From Shewanella olleyana (GTDB lineage Bacteria; Pseudomonadota; Gammaproteobacteria; Enterobacterales; Shewanellaceae), in assembly GCF_023283825.1 (NCBI RefSeq), contig NZ_JAKILD010000024.1, positions 1 to 64,000 on the forward strand: DNA of 64,000 nucleotides, read 5' to 3'. The translations under genes were made by a program, and so were the position numbers. Shown here piece after piece: positions 52,939-63,022 of this stretch (position 1 is its first letter; every line of letters begins with the position of its first letter). The notes beneath the pieces were generated by a model that saw nothing but the letters and a program-made list of their open reading frames with translations, did not search any database and had not been told where the DNA came from.

Positions 52939-53996
52939 TGCTGCGTAACTTTGCTATTTCCATTGCCGCTTTAACAGCGATGACAGTATCAATTAATGCT
53001 CAAGCCAAATCATGGTTTGAGGTTGAAGTGTTTGTATTCGAAAGACAGTCAAACAGTCTAGAGCAATGGCAAGAAAATACTGCGCTGCCAGCTAACCGTA
53101 AAAATATCGATTTAATTACCCCAATGATCAGCAATGATATTACTGGGGTCGCTTTAGGGCTAACAGGTTGCACATCTACTGATTGGACGAGCAGCGAAGT
53201 CGACTGCCAAGATCCATTAGTCAGTGCAAACAAAACAACTTTCCCAAGCCAAGTGCCGTTTTCAATTGCAGCAGAAGAGCCACAAGTGGCATACCTTGAA
53301 GAAGGCCCGCTGCTGTTGGCTGAATCTCAAAGCGAATTTGCTGACATTATTAGTACAGTGCGCCGTGAAAAAGATGTCCGCAGTTTACTGCATTTAACGT
53401 GGCAACAAGACATGCAGTCGCGCAATCGTGCAAAGCCGATTCGTATCTTTGCAGGTAAAGACTTTTCTGAACAGTTTGATTATGCAGGCCACCCAGTATC
53501 TGAAAAAGTAGAAGATGAGTTTTCAACTTTTGACTTCTCTTCTTTTGGTAGTTTTGTTGATGAACCGCAAACCAAGCCTGTGTGGGAGCTAGACGGGAAT
53601 ATCAACATTTACCTCAGTCATTATTTGTTTATTGAAACTAAGCTTGCATTGCGTAAGCCGATTCAAAAACAAACCAACACCAATGATTATTATCAGTACA
53701 GTTCTGATACTAATAATGAAAAAGTCATGAGCCCGTTTTTGCAATCTATCCCTATGGTACAAAACCGTCGGGTAAGATCTGGCGAAATTCATTACTTTGA
53801 TCATCCAAACTTGGGGATCATTATGCAAATCAGAAAAATGGAACAACCGACAACCACTAAACCTGAAGAACTCGCCTTTGACTCAGAAACATCCATTGAT
53901 GATTCACTTAATGGTTTAGATACTCATTCCCCTAACGTTAATGCGTCTGGAGTTATGGCATCAGGTGAAGGTTCAAACCAAAACCAGCTTAACTAA
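52938..53996 (+). CDS. csiV: CsiV-type peptidoglycan-binding protein (DUF2803)
   Basis: 352 residues. A signal peptide (to about residue 23, INAQA/KSW) is followed by WFEVEVFVFERQ, characteristic of CsiV/PF10972. The central part ends in LRVRRVRSGEIHYFDHPNLGI-type sequence (here RRVRSGEIHYFDHPNLG near residue 280), shared with the Vibrio cholerae cell-shape protein CsiV. The C-terminal 45 residues are low-complexity Ser/Asn. GTG start, coupled to mfd. Periplasmic; its exact binding partner here is not shown. Confidence 0.85.
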   Translation: MLRNFAISIAALTAMTVSINAQAKSWFEVEVFVFERQSNSLEQWQENTALPANRKNIDLITPMISNDITGVALGLTGCTSTDWTSSEVDCQDPLVSANKTTFPSQVPFSIAAEEPQVAYLEEGPLLLAESQSEFADIISTVRREKDVRSLLHLTWQQDMQSRNRAKPIRIFAGKDFSEQFDYAGHPVSEKVEDEFSTFDFSSFGSFVDEPQTKPVWELDGNINIYLSHYLFIETKLALRKPIQKQTNTNDYYQYSSDTNNEKVMSPFLQSIPMVQNRRVRSGEIHYFDHPNLGIIMQIRKMEQPTTTKPEELAFDSETSIDDSLNGLDTHSPNVNASGVMASGEGSNQNQLN

Positions 53997-54102
53997 TCTA
54001 CTAAGGCTAAAACTTAGCAACTAAGCAACTAAGCAACTAGGCAAGGTTGTGATGTTCATGATTTGAGCTTGATACATGAATGATGATTGTTGACTAAAGA
54101 TA
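53997..54102 (+). repeat. Three 8-bp direct repeats after csiV
   Basis: AGCAACTA occurs three times in tandem at 54016-54039 after the csiV stop. This small repeat is followed by ordinary AT-rich sequence. No gene is seen in the gap 53997-54375; it also holds the two terminators listed next. Confidence 0.6.
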
Positions 54103-54139
54103 AACCGGTTCATTTTGATAATTTATCAAATTAAGATCC
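54103..54139 (+). terminator. Terminator of the mfd-csiV operon
   Basis: The outer arms AACCGG and CCGGTT enclose TTTTGATA / ATCAAA pairing, followed by TTTTTT on the plus strand, consistent with an intrinsic terminator. Confidence 0.75.
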
Positions 54140-54166
54140 GGTTTTTTATTGGTAGAAATTCAGCAC

Positions 54167-54198
54167 ATAAAAAAACAGCTAACCATAGGGTTAGCTGT
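54167..54198 (-). terminator. Terminator of nagZ
   Basis: ACAGCTAACC / GGTTAGCTGT with a 4-base loop, followed on the minus strand by seven T, lies 180 bases past the nagZ stop. Confidence 0.85.
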
Positions 54199-54375
54199 AG
54201 TAAGCAAAAATTTGCAAATAATATGACATTGATATAAATGAATTTAAGTCGCATGTTAAATCCACTTGTATCATTTTGTAACATAGTCATATCATTTTTG
54301 CTAACGCTTAGCGTTTAACCGCTCAGCATTTAACCAATTCTCATCGGTTTACTTAAGATGTCACGTGACTCAACG

Positions 54376-55389
54376 TTATTTAGCTAATATTTGCTTAGCC
54401 AGCATTTGCGCTTTTTCCCAACGTTCAGTTGAACCAAGCCCTATCATGACTTGCGCCATATCTGCTTTAAGTAGTTTTGCATTATTTTTCGGCGCTGTGG
54501 ACGGCCAAGTAAAATCACTCAGTAGTGCTTTCACGCCTTCAGGGTCATTACATACCAAAATCATATCGCAGCCTGCAGACAGCGCCGCTTGCGCTCGACC
54601 AATATAATCGCCCGCAAATGATGCCCCTTTCATACCCAAGTCATCCGAGAAAATAACCCCATCAAATGCAAGCTCTTGACGTAACACATCTTGAAGCCAG
54701 TACGATGAAAAACCAGCAGGATTAGCATCAACTTGCTTGTAAACGACATGAGCAGGCATGACGCCATTTAGCTGTTTTTGGGCCATTAACTGTTTAAAAG
54801 GCAAAATGTCATTATTGAAAATATCTTCTTTACTGCGATTGTCTTCAGCCATAGCAACATGGGTATCTGCTTTAACACTGCCATGACCTGGGAAGTGCTT
54901 ACCCACTGCGGCCATACCCGCTTGATTCATTCCTTCAATAAAACTTGCAGCTAATAAACTAACTTCCTGTGGGTTTGGACTAAAACTGCGCTTGCCAATA
55001 ACATCACTGATGCCGTTTACATCAAGCACCGGGGCAAAGCTTAAATCAATATCACAAGCCACTAATTCTATCGCCATCAAGAAACCCAGCTCTTTGCTCC
55101 AGCGCTGCGCTAAGCTCATATCTCCGTTTGCAGCAGGTAGAATATCTCCCATAGCAGGGACAAGGGTAAACTCATCTCTAAAGCGCTGCACTCGACCACC
55201 TTCGTGATCCACCGCGATTAAAAGATCTGGGCGAATAGTACGAACCGACTTAACTAAATCAATCAACTGTGCTTTATTAGAAAAATTGCGGGTAAATAAA
55301 ATGATCCCCCCAACTTGTGGATGCTGTAATAAAGCAGTTTCTTCATCGCTGACACTGAGTCCAGCTAAATCCATCATTAAATAACTCAC
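54376..55389 (-). CDS. nagZ: Beta-N-acetylglucosaminidase (peptidoglycan recycling)
   Basis: Cytosolic family 3 glycoside hydrolase that trims GlcNAc from imported anhydro-muropeptides. The 337 residues match the family. VDHEGGRVQRFRDEFT lies near residues 60-75, the active-site loop KHFPGHGSVKADTH near 163-176, and the nucleophile motif SDDLGMKGA near 245-255. The start is GTG at 55389, with AGGAG six bases upstream. By affecting muropeptide pools it can modulate AmpC induction in species that have it. Confidence 0.95.
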   Translation of the reverse strand: MSYLMMDLAGLSVSDEETALLQHPQVGGIILFTRNFSNKAQLIDLVKSVRTIRPDLLIAVDHEGGRVQRFRDEFTLVPAMGDILPAANGDMSLAQRWSKELGFLMAIELVACDIDLSFAPVLDVNGISDVIGKRSFSPNPQEVSLLAASFIEGMNQAGMAAVGKHFPGHGSVKADTHVAMAEDNRSKEDIFNNDILPFKQLMAQKQLNGVMPAHVVYKQVDANPAGFSSYWLQDVLRQELAFDGVIFSDDLGMKGASFAGDYIGRAQAALSAGCDMILVCNDPEGVKALLSDFTWPSTAPKNNAKLLKADMAQVMIGLGSTERWEKAQMLAKQILAK

Positions 55390-55746
55390 GCTAACTCCTA
55401 TTTATACCGTAACGCTACCAGCTTGATTGTCCATATTACGAAAAAATCGCCATTGTGATCTCGGCTGCAATTACTTCAACTAATCTGAAGCTAATCGCAT
55501 AAAAAAATCTAATGAACACTCTCATAAAAAGTATGGGATACTCAGTAAAATAACTAAAAAGTTTGCCAAACCGTTAGGTCAATACTGCTTTTAAATCTGT
55601 CTGTAATTACTGACTATTATGCAGAGAAACACAAGCTAGAGATACAGTTAACCAAGAATTGTTAATCTAAGTGGAAGCTTTATCAACACCGCGGTAAATG
55701 AATAAACGACTATAATAAAAACGACTGAATACTAAGGTTGATAACA
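55390..55746. other. Intergenic region between nagZ and sdaA
   Basis: A 357-base AT-rich divergent gap. No supported frame or named operator is seen; presumably it holds both promoters. Confidence 0.5.
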
Positions 55747-57123
55747 ATGATTAGCGTATTTGATATGTTCAAAATCGGTATCGGGCCATCGAGCTCCCAT
55801 ACTGTCGGGCCAATGAAAGCGGGAAAGCTGTTTATGCAGCATTTATCTGACCGAGGCCATTTAGCTCAAACAGATGAATTACGTTCAGAATTATTTGGCT
55901 CTCTAGGCCAAACAGGTAAAGGCCATGGCACCGGAAAAGCCGTTATTTTAGGCTTGATGGGTGAAGATCCTGATACCGTGGACACTGATGCAATTGACGC
56001 TATCCTTGAACAAGTTTCTGCCAATCAAACCTTAATCATTGCTGATGGCCGTTCAGTTAAATTTACCCGTGATAATGGCATTACTTATCACCGCCGTAAA
56101 AGTTTACCCGCTCACGCAAATGCAATGACCTTATACGCTTTTAGCCAAGGCGAATGTATTTTTGAACGCACATATTACTCTGTTGGTGGCGGTTTCATTC
56201 TTGATGAAGATGAAATCACCCAAACCAATGCATCCCCTGCCACGCCAATAAAATCAGCCCCTTATGACTTTAATACCGCGAGTGAATTACTCGATGTATG
56301 TTGCGATAACGGGTTAAGTATTTCTTCATTAATGATGGCTAACGAACTGAGCATCGCATCTGAAGAAGACGTCAAACAAGGTTTGTGGAACATTTGGCAA
56401 ACCATGAAAAACTGTATCGAACGCGGTTATCAAAAAGAAGGCATGCTTCCAGGCGGCCTTAAATTACGTCGCCGTGCTCCTGCGTTATATCGCCGCTTGC
56501 AGGCGGAAGGACGTAACAATATGGACCCATTAACGGCGATGGACTGGGTAGACTTATTTGCTCTGTCTGTTAATGAACAAAATGCTGCTGGTGATCGCGT
56601 GGTTACTGCCCCGACAAACGGCGCAGCAGGTATCATTCCAGCGGTTTTATGTTACTACCATACTTTTGTACAAGAAGTGGATATGGACGTGTGTTGCCGT
56701 TACTTACTCACTGCCGCTGCTATCGGTATTTTGTATAAGAAGAATGCTTCTATCTCAGGTGCGGAAGTGGGCTGTCAGGGCGAAGTTGGCGTAGCCTGTT
56801 CAATGGCTGCTGCGGCATTAACCGAAATCATGGGCGGCACTGTTGAGCATGTTGAAAATGCTGCTGAAATCGGTATGGAGCATAATCTAGGACTTACGTG
56901 CGATCCTGTCGGCGGTTTAGTGCAAGTACCTTGTATTGAGCGTAATGCTATGGGCGCGGTGAAAGCCATTAATGCTTCACGTATGGCACTTCGTGGCGAT
57001 GGCAACCATAAAGTGAGCTTAGATAAAGTCATTAAAACCATGATGGACACTGGCAAAGATATGCGCAGTAAATATAAAGAAACGGCTAAAGGTGGTTTAG
57101 CCGTGAATATTGTCGAATGTTAG
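55747..57123 (+). CDS. sdaA: L-serine ammonia-lyase (iron-sulfur dependent)
   Basis: Deaminates L-serine to pyruvate. The ATG at 55747 (MISVFDMFKIGIGPSSSH) gives 458 residues and matches the E. coli SdaA N-terminus; an upstream TTG at 55738 is also in frame but unlikely. The N-terminal beta domain has GPSSSHTVGPMKAG. The [4Fe-4S] cysteines lie in EVGCQGEVGVACS near residues 340-352 and GLTCDPVGGLVQVPC near 383-397. A bacterial single-chain type 2 enzyme; a terminator follows. Confidence 0.96.
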   Translation: MISVFDMFKIGIGPSSSHTVGPMKAGKLFMQHLSDRGHLAQTDELRSELFGSLGQTGKGHGTGKAVILGLMGEDPDTVDTDAIDAILEQVSANQTLIIADGRSVKFTRDNGITYHRRKSLPAHANAMTLYAFSQGECIFERTYYSVGGGFILDEDEITQTNASPATPIKSAPYDFNTASELLDVCCDNGLSISSLMMANELSIASEEDVKQGLWNIWQTMKNCIERGYQKEGMLPGGLKLRRRAPALYRRLQAEGRNNMDPLTAMDWVDLFALSVNEQNAAGDRVVTAPTNGAAGIIPAVLCYYHTFVQEVDMDVCCRYLLTAAAIGILYKKNASISGAEVGCQGEVGVACSMAAAALTEIMGGTVEHVENAAEIGMEHNLGLTCDPVGGLVQVPCIERNAMGAVKAINASRMALRGDGNHKVSLDKVIKTMMDTGKDMRSKYKETAKGGLAVNIVEC

Positions 57124-57141
57124 CTTTGAATTAACTTTGAT

Positions 57142-57169
57142 AAAAAAGAGGCTATTTAGCCTCTTTTTT
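57142..57169 (+). terminator. Terminator of sdaA
   Basis: AAAAAAGAGGCT / AGCCTCTTTTTT with a 4-base loop and T-run, 20 bases past the stop. Confidence 0.9.
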
Positions 57170-57250
57170 GTTTAAAGCGTGAGCCTTTTGATTGTTTTTT
57201 AGTTAAAAATACTTTTAGATGAGAATGCATTCATCAATAAAGAGCGATCA

Positions 57251-57997
57251 ATGAAAAATATTATCTGCGACATCGATGGCGTTTTACTGCACGACAACAA
57301 ACTCATTCCGGGAAGTGATAAATTTATCCATAGAGTGCTTGAACAAGGTAATCCCCTTGTCATTCTTACCAACTACCCAGTTCAAACAGGAAAAGATCTG
57401 CAAAACCGCCTTGGCGCTGCAGGGATTAATGTACCTGAAACCTGCTTTTACACCTCTGCAATGGCCACTGCTGATTTCCTTAAACACCAACAAGGCAGTA
57501 AGGCTTATGTGATTGGTGAAGGTGCCCTAACCCATGAACTCTATAACGCTGGCTTTACGATTACTGATATCAATCCTGATTTTGTCATTGTCGGTGAAAC
57601 TCGCTCATTTAACTGGGACATGATCCATAAAGCATCTCGTTTTATTGCAGATGGTGCCCGCTTCATCGCGACAAACCCCGATACCCATGGCCCTGCTTAC
57701 AGTCCAGCTTGCGGCGCACTTTGCTCGCCAATAGAGCGTATTACAGGTAAGAAGCCTTTTTATGTGGGCAAACCTAGCTCTTGGATAATCCGCTCAGCGT
57801 TAAATCACATTAAAGGTCACTCAGAAAACACGGTTATTATTGGCGACAATATGCGCACTGATATTCTGGCAGGCTTTCAAGCAGGTTTAGAAACGATATT
57901 AGTGACCAGTGGCGTCAGCCAAATGGCCGATATCGATAAGGAACCTTTCAGACCCAATCATGTATTCAAATGCGCTGGCGATATTGATGTGGTCTAG
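57251..57997 (+). CDS. nagD: NagD-like HAD-superfamily nucleotide phosphatase
   Basis: 248 residues of the HAD-IIA class. Motif I DIDGVLLHD lies near residues 6-14, motif II LTNYPVQT near 39-46, the substrate-specificity region TNPDTHGP near 140-147, motif III GKPSSW near 177-182, and motif IV VIIGDNMRTDILAG near 195-208. Length and motifs match E. coli NagD, a ribonucleotide monophosphatase. The nagBAC genes are not adjacent here, so a role in amino-sugar metabolism is not implied. Confidence 0.88.
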   Translation: MKNIICDIDGVLLHDNKLIPGSDKFIHRVLEQGNPLVILTNYPVQTGKDLQNRLGAAGINVPETCFYTSAMATADFLKHQQGSKAYVIGEGALTHELYNAGFTITDINPDFVIVGETRSFNWDMIHKASRFIADGARFIATNPDTHGPAYSPACGALCSPIERITGKKPFYVGKPSSWIIRSALNHIKGHSENTVIIGDNMRTDILAGFQAGLETILVTSGVSQMADIDKEPFRPNHVFKCAGDIDVV

Positions 57998-58267
57998 CAG
58001 GCCAATATACTCAAATACTCTGTTATACAGTCATTATTCAGAGAATTCTGCTACCTCTCCTTTCGGTTAACATTAGGTAACATATTTTCAAGCTTATAAC
58101 CTTGTTCGTGTTATAAGCTTGATTCATTATGCCTGCATGGCTATCTCCAAATTACCCCCGTCGCAAACTCACCGAGGTAGTTCTGACTTAACTATGCTTA
58201 TAAATAGCTTTATATAAATAACAGCATCTATATATAACAGTACCTAAAAATAACAATAGGACGACCT
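57998..58267. other. Intergenic region before the M28 peptidase gene
   Basis: 270 bases with several short repeats (for example AAGCTTATAACCTTGTTCGTGTTATAAGCTT, a 14-bp inverted arm pair around 58092-58122) and AT-rich promoter-like sequence. The inverted repeat may be the nagD terminator. No gene seen. Confidence 0.5.
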
Positions 58268-59947
58268 ATGAAAAAATTGCTCCCATTCTGCGCCTTAGCT
58301 TTGTTAAGCGCATGCAGCCCTCAAAGTGCTGATGAGCAAACCTCTAATCCTTCTTCTGTTACTGCTGAATCCACTTCAATCAGTCAAGTAACCTTTGATG
58401 AAGCTCGTTTTAGAAAAGATATTAAAACTTTATCATCAGATGAATTTGAAGGACGTGCTCCCACGACGAAAGGTGAACAGCTCACGCTTGATTACTTGTC
58501 TGCAGCCTTTAAAGAAATGGGCTTAAAAACGACTTACCAAGACAGTTATTTACAGCCAGTCCCTATGGTGAGCTATACCGCCAGCGAATCTCAGCAAATT
58601 AGCTTAGCTGGGATCAAGTTAACCAACCGCGAAGATATTGTTTTAGGCACTCGCCATGATAAAGGTGGCGTTGATATTAGTAATGCACCGCTGGTTTTCG
58701 TCGGTTACGGTGTTAACGCGCCAGAATATCAATGGAATGACTACGATGGTCTAGACATGAAAGGCAAAATTGCGGTGATCATGGTTAACGATCCTGGTTT
58801 TGCTCACCCAGAATCCGATAAGTTTAATGGTAAAGCCATGACTTACTACGGCCGTTGGAGTTATAAATTTGAAGAAGCCAGTAGACAAGGTGCATTAGGC
58901 GCCATCATTATTCATGATACCGCTCCAGCTTCTTACCCTTGGTCAGTTGTAGAGAATAGCTGGACAGGCGCGCAACAAGACCTCGTATTCAGTCAAGCAA
59001 TTCAAGATAAACGTATCGCAGTTGAAGGCTGGATGACCTTAGAAACTGCCACGGCTATTTTCAAGAAAGCAGGTTTTGAGCTGCCTAACTTAATGGCCCG
59101 AGCTTCAGACATTGCCATTAACCTCGACTTAAACCAAACTGCTGATATCGCCTTTACCAGTAAAGCCGAATATGCCGACAGTTATAACGTCGTCGCAACG
59201 CTTCCTGGAACAGATGCAGATGTAAAAGCAGAGCATATTTTGTTCACTGCTCACTGGGATCACCTCGGCATCGATTTAACCAAAGATGGCGATAATATCT
59301 ATAATGGCGCCCTAGATAATGCCTCTGGCACAGCCGGTATCCTAGAAATTGCCCGTCAATTCGCTAAACAAGCCGAGCAAGGCAATGGCTTAAAACGCTC
59401 GGTAACATTTATTGCGACAACGGGTGAAGAACAAGGCCTACTTGGTTCTCGTTATTACGCCGCCAATCCTATTTACCCTATTGATAAAACCGTTGCCGTG
59501 TTTAATTTAGACAGCACCAATGTTTATGGTAAAACACAAGATTACACTATTGTGGGTAAAGGACAGTCGGAATTAGAAGAGTATCTTATTTCTGTCGCGA
59601 GTACTCAAAATCGAACCGCGACCCGTGAGCGTAACCCTGCATCAGGTGGTTTTTTCCGCTCGGATCATTTCAGTTTTGCTAAATTGGGTGTGCCAGCAGT
59701 GTTTGCAGGTGGTGGAAGTATTCCATTAGATGAAGCAACTGCAAAGTATAAACAAGCAATGCAAATCCAAATGAAAGGTTGTTATCACAGCGTTTGCGAT
59801 CACTACCGAGAAAGTTGGGACCTATCTGGTGCCCTGCAAGATCTCGCTGTTTATTATCAAGCCGCTGAAACCTTGGCAAACAGCAATGATTGGCCCGGTT
59901 ATTATAAGGGCTCAGAATTTAACAGCCTACGACCAGCCAAAGACTAA
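58268..59947 (+). CDS. M28 family zinc aminopeptidase lipoprotein
   Basis: 559 residues. A lipoprotein signal has lipobox LSAC (Cys near residue 16). A PA domain insertion spans roughly residues 130-290. The M28 zinc core has TAHWDHLG near residue 337, GALDNASGTAG near 350, TTGEEQGLLGS near 385, NLDSTNV near 416 and RSDHFSFAKLGVP near 478, which together supply the five ligands and general-base Glu. It should act on peptides in the periplasm or at the surface. A GGACG ribosome-like site lies before the ATG. Confidence 0.92.
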   Translation: MKKLLPFCALALLSACSPQSADEQTSNPSSVTAESTSISQVTFDEARFRKDIKTLSSDEFEGRAPTTKGEQLTLDYLSAAFKEMGLKTTYQDSYLQPVPMVSYTASESQQISLAGIKLTNREDIVLGTRHDKGGVDISNAPLVFVGYGVNAPEYQWNDYDGLDMKGKIAVIMVNDPGFAHPESDKFNGKAMTYYGRWSYKFEEASRQGALGAIIIHDTAPASYPWSVVENSWTGAQQDLVFSQAIQDKRIAVEGWMTLETATAIFKKAGFELPNLMARASDIAINLDLNQTADIAFTSKAEYADSYNVVATLPGTDADVKAEHILFTAHWDHLGIDLTKDGDNIYNGALDNASGTAGILEIARQFAKQAEQGNGLKRSVTFIATTGEEQGLLGSRYYAANPIYPIDKTVAVFNLDSTNVYGKTQDYTIVGKGQSELEEYLISVASTQNRTATRERNPASGGFFRSDHFSFAKLGVPAVFAGGGSIPLDEATAKYKQAMQIQMKGCYHSVCDHYRESWDLSGALQDLAVYYQAAETLANSNDWPGYYKGSEFNSLRPAKD

Positions 59948-60014
59948 ACAGATTTCGTTTTAACGAATTTCATTAGCAACTCCCTTAGAAGAGTCCCTTT
60001 GAAGAATGCCTAAG

Positions 60015-60051
60015 AAAAATCCCTTGAAAGAAAATCTTTCAAGGGATTTTT
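60015..60051 (+). terminator. Terminator of the M28 peptidase gene
   Basis: A 16-bp stem (AAAAATCCCTTGAAAG / CTTTCAAGGGATTTTT) with a 5-base loop and flanking T-run, about 70 bases after the stop. Confidence 0.92.
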
Positions 60052-60349
60052 GTTTAAATTTACGTCAAATAGGTAGCTATTTTAATCTTTAAAATTTATC
60101 TCTTACATATTCAATATTCTCAAATCGTAATGGCAATTTCAGAGAGTAAAATCAATATTCATCAATAATATCCTTACAAGTTTAATCGATCCTCAAAATG
60201 ACAGCGTAAAAACAAAAGTTAATCACACAAAAAACCAACTTTTATTAAGAATAATTCAAAATTCAAGCTTGAACCCTGCGTAAAATGCTGTCAAAGTGAA
60301 TTCCAGATAAAGATTATTAAGTTTAGTTTTACAGTTTTGGAGCCAGATT
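60052..60349. other. AT-rich intergenic region upstream of asnB
   Basis: About 300 AT-rich bases after the peptidase terminator and before the asnB start, presumably containing the asnB promoter. No regulatory site is recognised with confidence. Confidence 0.45.
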
Positions 60350-62014
60350 ATGTGTTCAATTTTTTCGATTTTAGATATTCAATCAGACGCAAAAGAATTG
60401 CGTCAAGTGGCTTTAGAAATGTCAAAGCTATTACGTCACCGTGGTCCAGATTGGTCAGGTGTTTATGCCGACGATAAAGCGATTCTTGCTCATGAACGTC
60501 TTGCCATTGTCGACGTTGATCACGGCGCACAACCGCTCATCAGCGAAGATGACAACATCGTACTTGCTGTGAATGGTGAAATTTATAACCATAAGCAACT
60601 TAAAGAAGAGTTAGGTGAAAAGTATCGTTATAAGACGAACTCTGACTGTGAAGTTATTCTAGCCTTATACCAAGAGTACGGCGTAGACTTCTTAGATAAG
60701 CTGAACGGTATTTTCGCTTTTGTACTTTACGACAAAACTAAAGATGCATTTTTAGTGGGTCGCGATCACATGGGAATTATCCCGCTTTATTCTGGCCGCG
60801 ACAGCTTAGGCAACTATTATATTGCCTCTGAAATGAAAGCATTAATGCCAGTATGTAAAACCGTAGAGGAATTTAAACCTGGTCATTATCACTACTCTAA
60901 AGATGCTGATTTAACCGAGTATTATCAACGTGATTGGCGTGATTACGACGCTGTAAAAGATAACCCAGCAAGCAAAGAAGACTTACGTGAAGCTTTAGAA
61001 GCGGCGGTTAAACGTCAGTTAATGTCAGATGTACCTTACGGCGTATTATTATCAGGTGGCTTAGATTCATCTGTTATATCAGCCATTACTCAAACATTCG
61101 CCAAACGCCGTATTGAAAACGATAGCGAAACCGATGCTTGGTGGCCACAACTGCATTCATTTGCTGTTGGTTTAGAAGGTGCACCTGATTTAATTGCAGC
61201 CAAAAAAGTGGCTGATGACATTGGCACGATTCATCACGAAATCCACTTCACCTTCCAAGAAGGTCTTGATGCGATTAAAGAAGTGATTTATCACTTAGAA
61301 ACCTATGACGTGACAACCATTCGTGCAGCAACGCCAATGTATTTGATGGCTCGTAAGATTAAAGCCATGGGGATCAAAATGGTGTTATCAGGCGAAGGCG
61401 CAGATGAACTATTTGGCGGTTACTTGTACTTCCATAAAGCGCCTAACGCACAAGCATTCCATGAAGAATTAGTTCGTAAGCTTGATAAACTGCATTTATT
61501 TGACTGCTTACGCGCTAACAAAGCCATGGCAGCGTGGGGACTTGAAGCTCGTGTACCCTTCTTAGATAAAGAGTTTATGGATGTCGCTATGCGTATCAAT
61601 CCTGAAGCTAAAATGTCTAAAGATGGACGCATTGAGAAAAACATTTTACGTGAAGCATTCGAACATGCATTGCCACATGAAGTCGTTTGGCGTCAAAAAG
61701 AGCAGTTCAGTGATGGCGTGGGTTACTCTTGGATTGACGGCTTAAAGGATATCGCAGCTGAACAAGTGGATGATTTACAGCTTGCTAACGCTAAATTTAG
61801 ATTCCCTTACAACACGCCAGAATCTAAAGAAGCCTATTACTACCGTAGTTTCTTTGAAGAGTTCTTCCCATTAGAATCTGCAGCGCAAACTGTACCAGGC
61901 GGTAAAACAGTCGCTTGTTCGACACCTGAAGCGTTACTTTGGGATGAAAGCTTACAAGGTATCAACGATCCATCTGGACGCGCAGTTAAAAACGTTCATG
62001 ACTGTGCTTATTAG
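60350..62014 (+). CDS. asnB: Asparagine synthase (glutamine-hydrolysing)
   Basis: 554 residues, the length of E. coli AsnB. Met is followed by the catalytic Cys (MCSIFSI), so removal of Met exposes the class II glutaminase nucleophile. The glutaminase domain has LRHRGPDWSG near residue 27 and HERLAIVD near 47. The synthetase domain has the ATP P-loop LLSGGLDSSVI near 232, and SGEGADELFGGYLYF near 347. A strong terminator follows 20-25 bases past the stop. Confidence 0.97.
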   Translation: MCSIFSILDIQSDAKELRQVALEMSKLLRHRGPDWSGVYADDKAILAHERLAIVDVDHGAQPLISEDDNIVLAVNGEIYNHKQLKEELGEKYRYKTNSDCEVILALYQEYGVDFLDKLNGIFAFVLYDKTKDAFLVGRDHMGIIPLYSGRDSLGNYYIASEMKALMPVCKTVEEFKPGHYHYSKDADLTEYYQRDWRDYDAVKDNPASKEDLREALEAAVKRQLMSDVPYGVLLSGGLDSSVISAITQTFAKRRIENDSETDAWWPQLHSFAVGLEGAPDLIAAKKVADDIGTIHHEIHFTFQEGLDAIKEVIYHLETYDVTTIRAATPMYLMARKIKAMGIKMVLSGEGADELFGGYLYFHKAPNAQAFHEELVRKLDKLHLFDCLRANKAMAAWGLEARVPFLDKEFMDVAMRINPEAKMSKDGRIEKNILREAFEHALPHEVVWRQKEQFSDGVGYSWIDGLKDIAAEQVDDLQLANAKFRFPYNTPESKEAYYYRSFFEEFFPLESAAQTVPGGKTVACSTPEALLWDESLQGINDPSGRAVKNVHDCAY

Positions 62015-62036
62015 TTGATATAAATAAGCTATTATT

Positions 62037-62068
62037 AAAAAAGCCATCGACCTGTCGATGGCTTTTTT
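62037..62068 (+). terminator. Terminator of asnB
   Basis: AAAAAAGCCATCGA / TCGATGGCTTTTTT with a 4-base loop, ideal intrinsic terminator shape. Confidence 0.93.
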
Positions 62069-62143
62069 ATTATTCTTTTTATGCTATCTTTACAAGGTTA
62101 GTTTAACAAGTACTTATAGACTCAATATTTAAAGGATTAAATA

Positions 62144-62371
62144 ATGTCAATTAATGCCGCTTTTATTGGACAATTACTCGTGGTGCTTTGGGTACCATTT
62201 ACCATTTTAATTACCTGGAGTAGTTATAAATTAGGGAGTAAAAAAACATCTTCACCTAAATTAGCCACTGCGATTGGTTTTTTACTCGCATTTTTTCCTC
62301 CATTGGCATTAATATATATTGCAGTTTTGGTCATGATTAAAGATAATTCTCCTTTAGAACCAGCAAGTTGA
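62144..62371 (+). CDS. Small two-TM membrane protein
   Basis: 75 residues: TM1 FIGQLLVVLWVPFTILITW (residues 7-25), a short Lys/Ser-rich loop (KLGSKKTSSPKL), and TM2 AIGFLLAFFPPLALIYIAVLVMI (43-65). AAAGGA precedes the ATG. Unknown function; no family recognised. Spacing to the next gene is 49 bases, so they could share a transcript. Confidence 0.65.
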   Translation: MSINAAFIGQLLVVLWVPFTILITWSSYKLGSKKTSSPKLATAIGFLLAFFPPLALIYIAVLVMIKDNSPLEPAS

Positions 62372-62420
62372 TACCTCCAACCATAGAATCACTACTACTG
62401 TTAATTTATAAAGGTTTTCC

Positions 62421-62915
62421 ATGTCTGATGTGACCATTTTTCATTTAGAAATGAATTCAGCTGCTCAATCACAAGCTAAAACTGATGCAAAAGGGTTAAC
62501 TGTAACAAAAGCTGAGGTGCCACAATTTGAATTTAATCGCTTCTTGTATCAGTTTGTAGGCGCAGCTTGGGAATGGACCGATAAATTAGGCTGGAGTGAA
62601 GCCCAATGGCAGCAGTATAGCGAAGATAGTAAGCTTCACTTATATGTCGCGTATTTTGAAGGCTCTCCAGCGGGTTACTTTGAGCTGCAGCAACAAGATG
62701 ATGGTAACGTCGAGATAATGTATTTTGGACTTGGAGTTCGATTTATCGGCAAAGGCATGGGTGGATACTTACTAAGCCAAGCGATTGAAAAAGCATGGTC
62801 ACTTGATAACACCCAAAGAGTTTGGGTCCACACTTGCTCTCTTGACCATCCAAGTGCGCTGAAAAATTATCAAGCACGAGGGTTTTCTTTATTCAAAACT
62901 GAAATCGAGCAATAG
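62421..62915 (+). CDS. GNAT family N-acetyltransferase
   Basis: 164 residues with the GNAT pattern: acceptor strand VEIMYFGLGVRFIGKGMGGYLL near residues 95-116 containing the acetyl-CoA loop GKGMGG, then WSLDNTQRVWVHTCSLDHPSALKNYQARGFSLFK. The opening contains WEWTDKLGWSEAQW, typical of a subgroup found in proteobacteria. Substrate unknown. Confidence 0.85.
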   Translation: MSDVTIFHLEMNSAAQSQAKTDAKGLTVTKAEVPQFEFNRFLYQFVGAAWEWTDKLGWSEAQWQQYSEDSKLHLYVAYFEGSPAGYFELQQQDDGNVEIMYFGLGVRFIGKGMGGYLLSQAIEKAWSLDNTQRVWVHTCSLDHPSALKNYQARGFSLFKTEIEQ

Positions 62916-63022
62916 ACACGATTGTCAGGATAACGTCACCCTTAAGTGAGTGTATGTGTGAGTGTGATGGAATGACTTTAGTCACACTCCTTACTATTAG
63001 ATTAGATGGATTGTTTTATAAA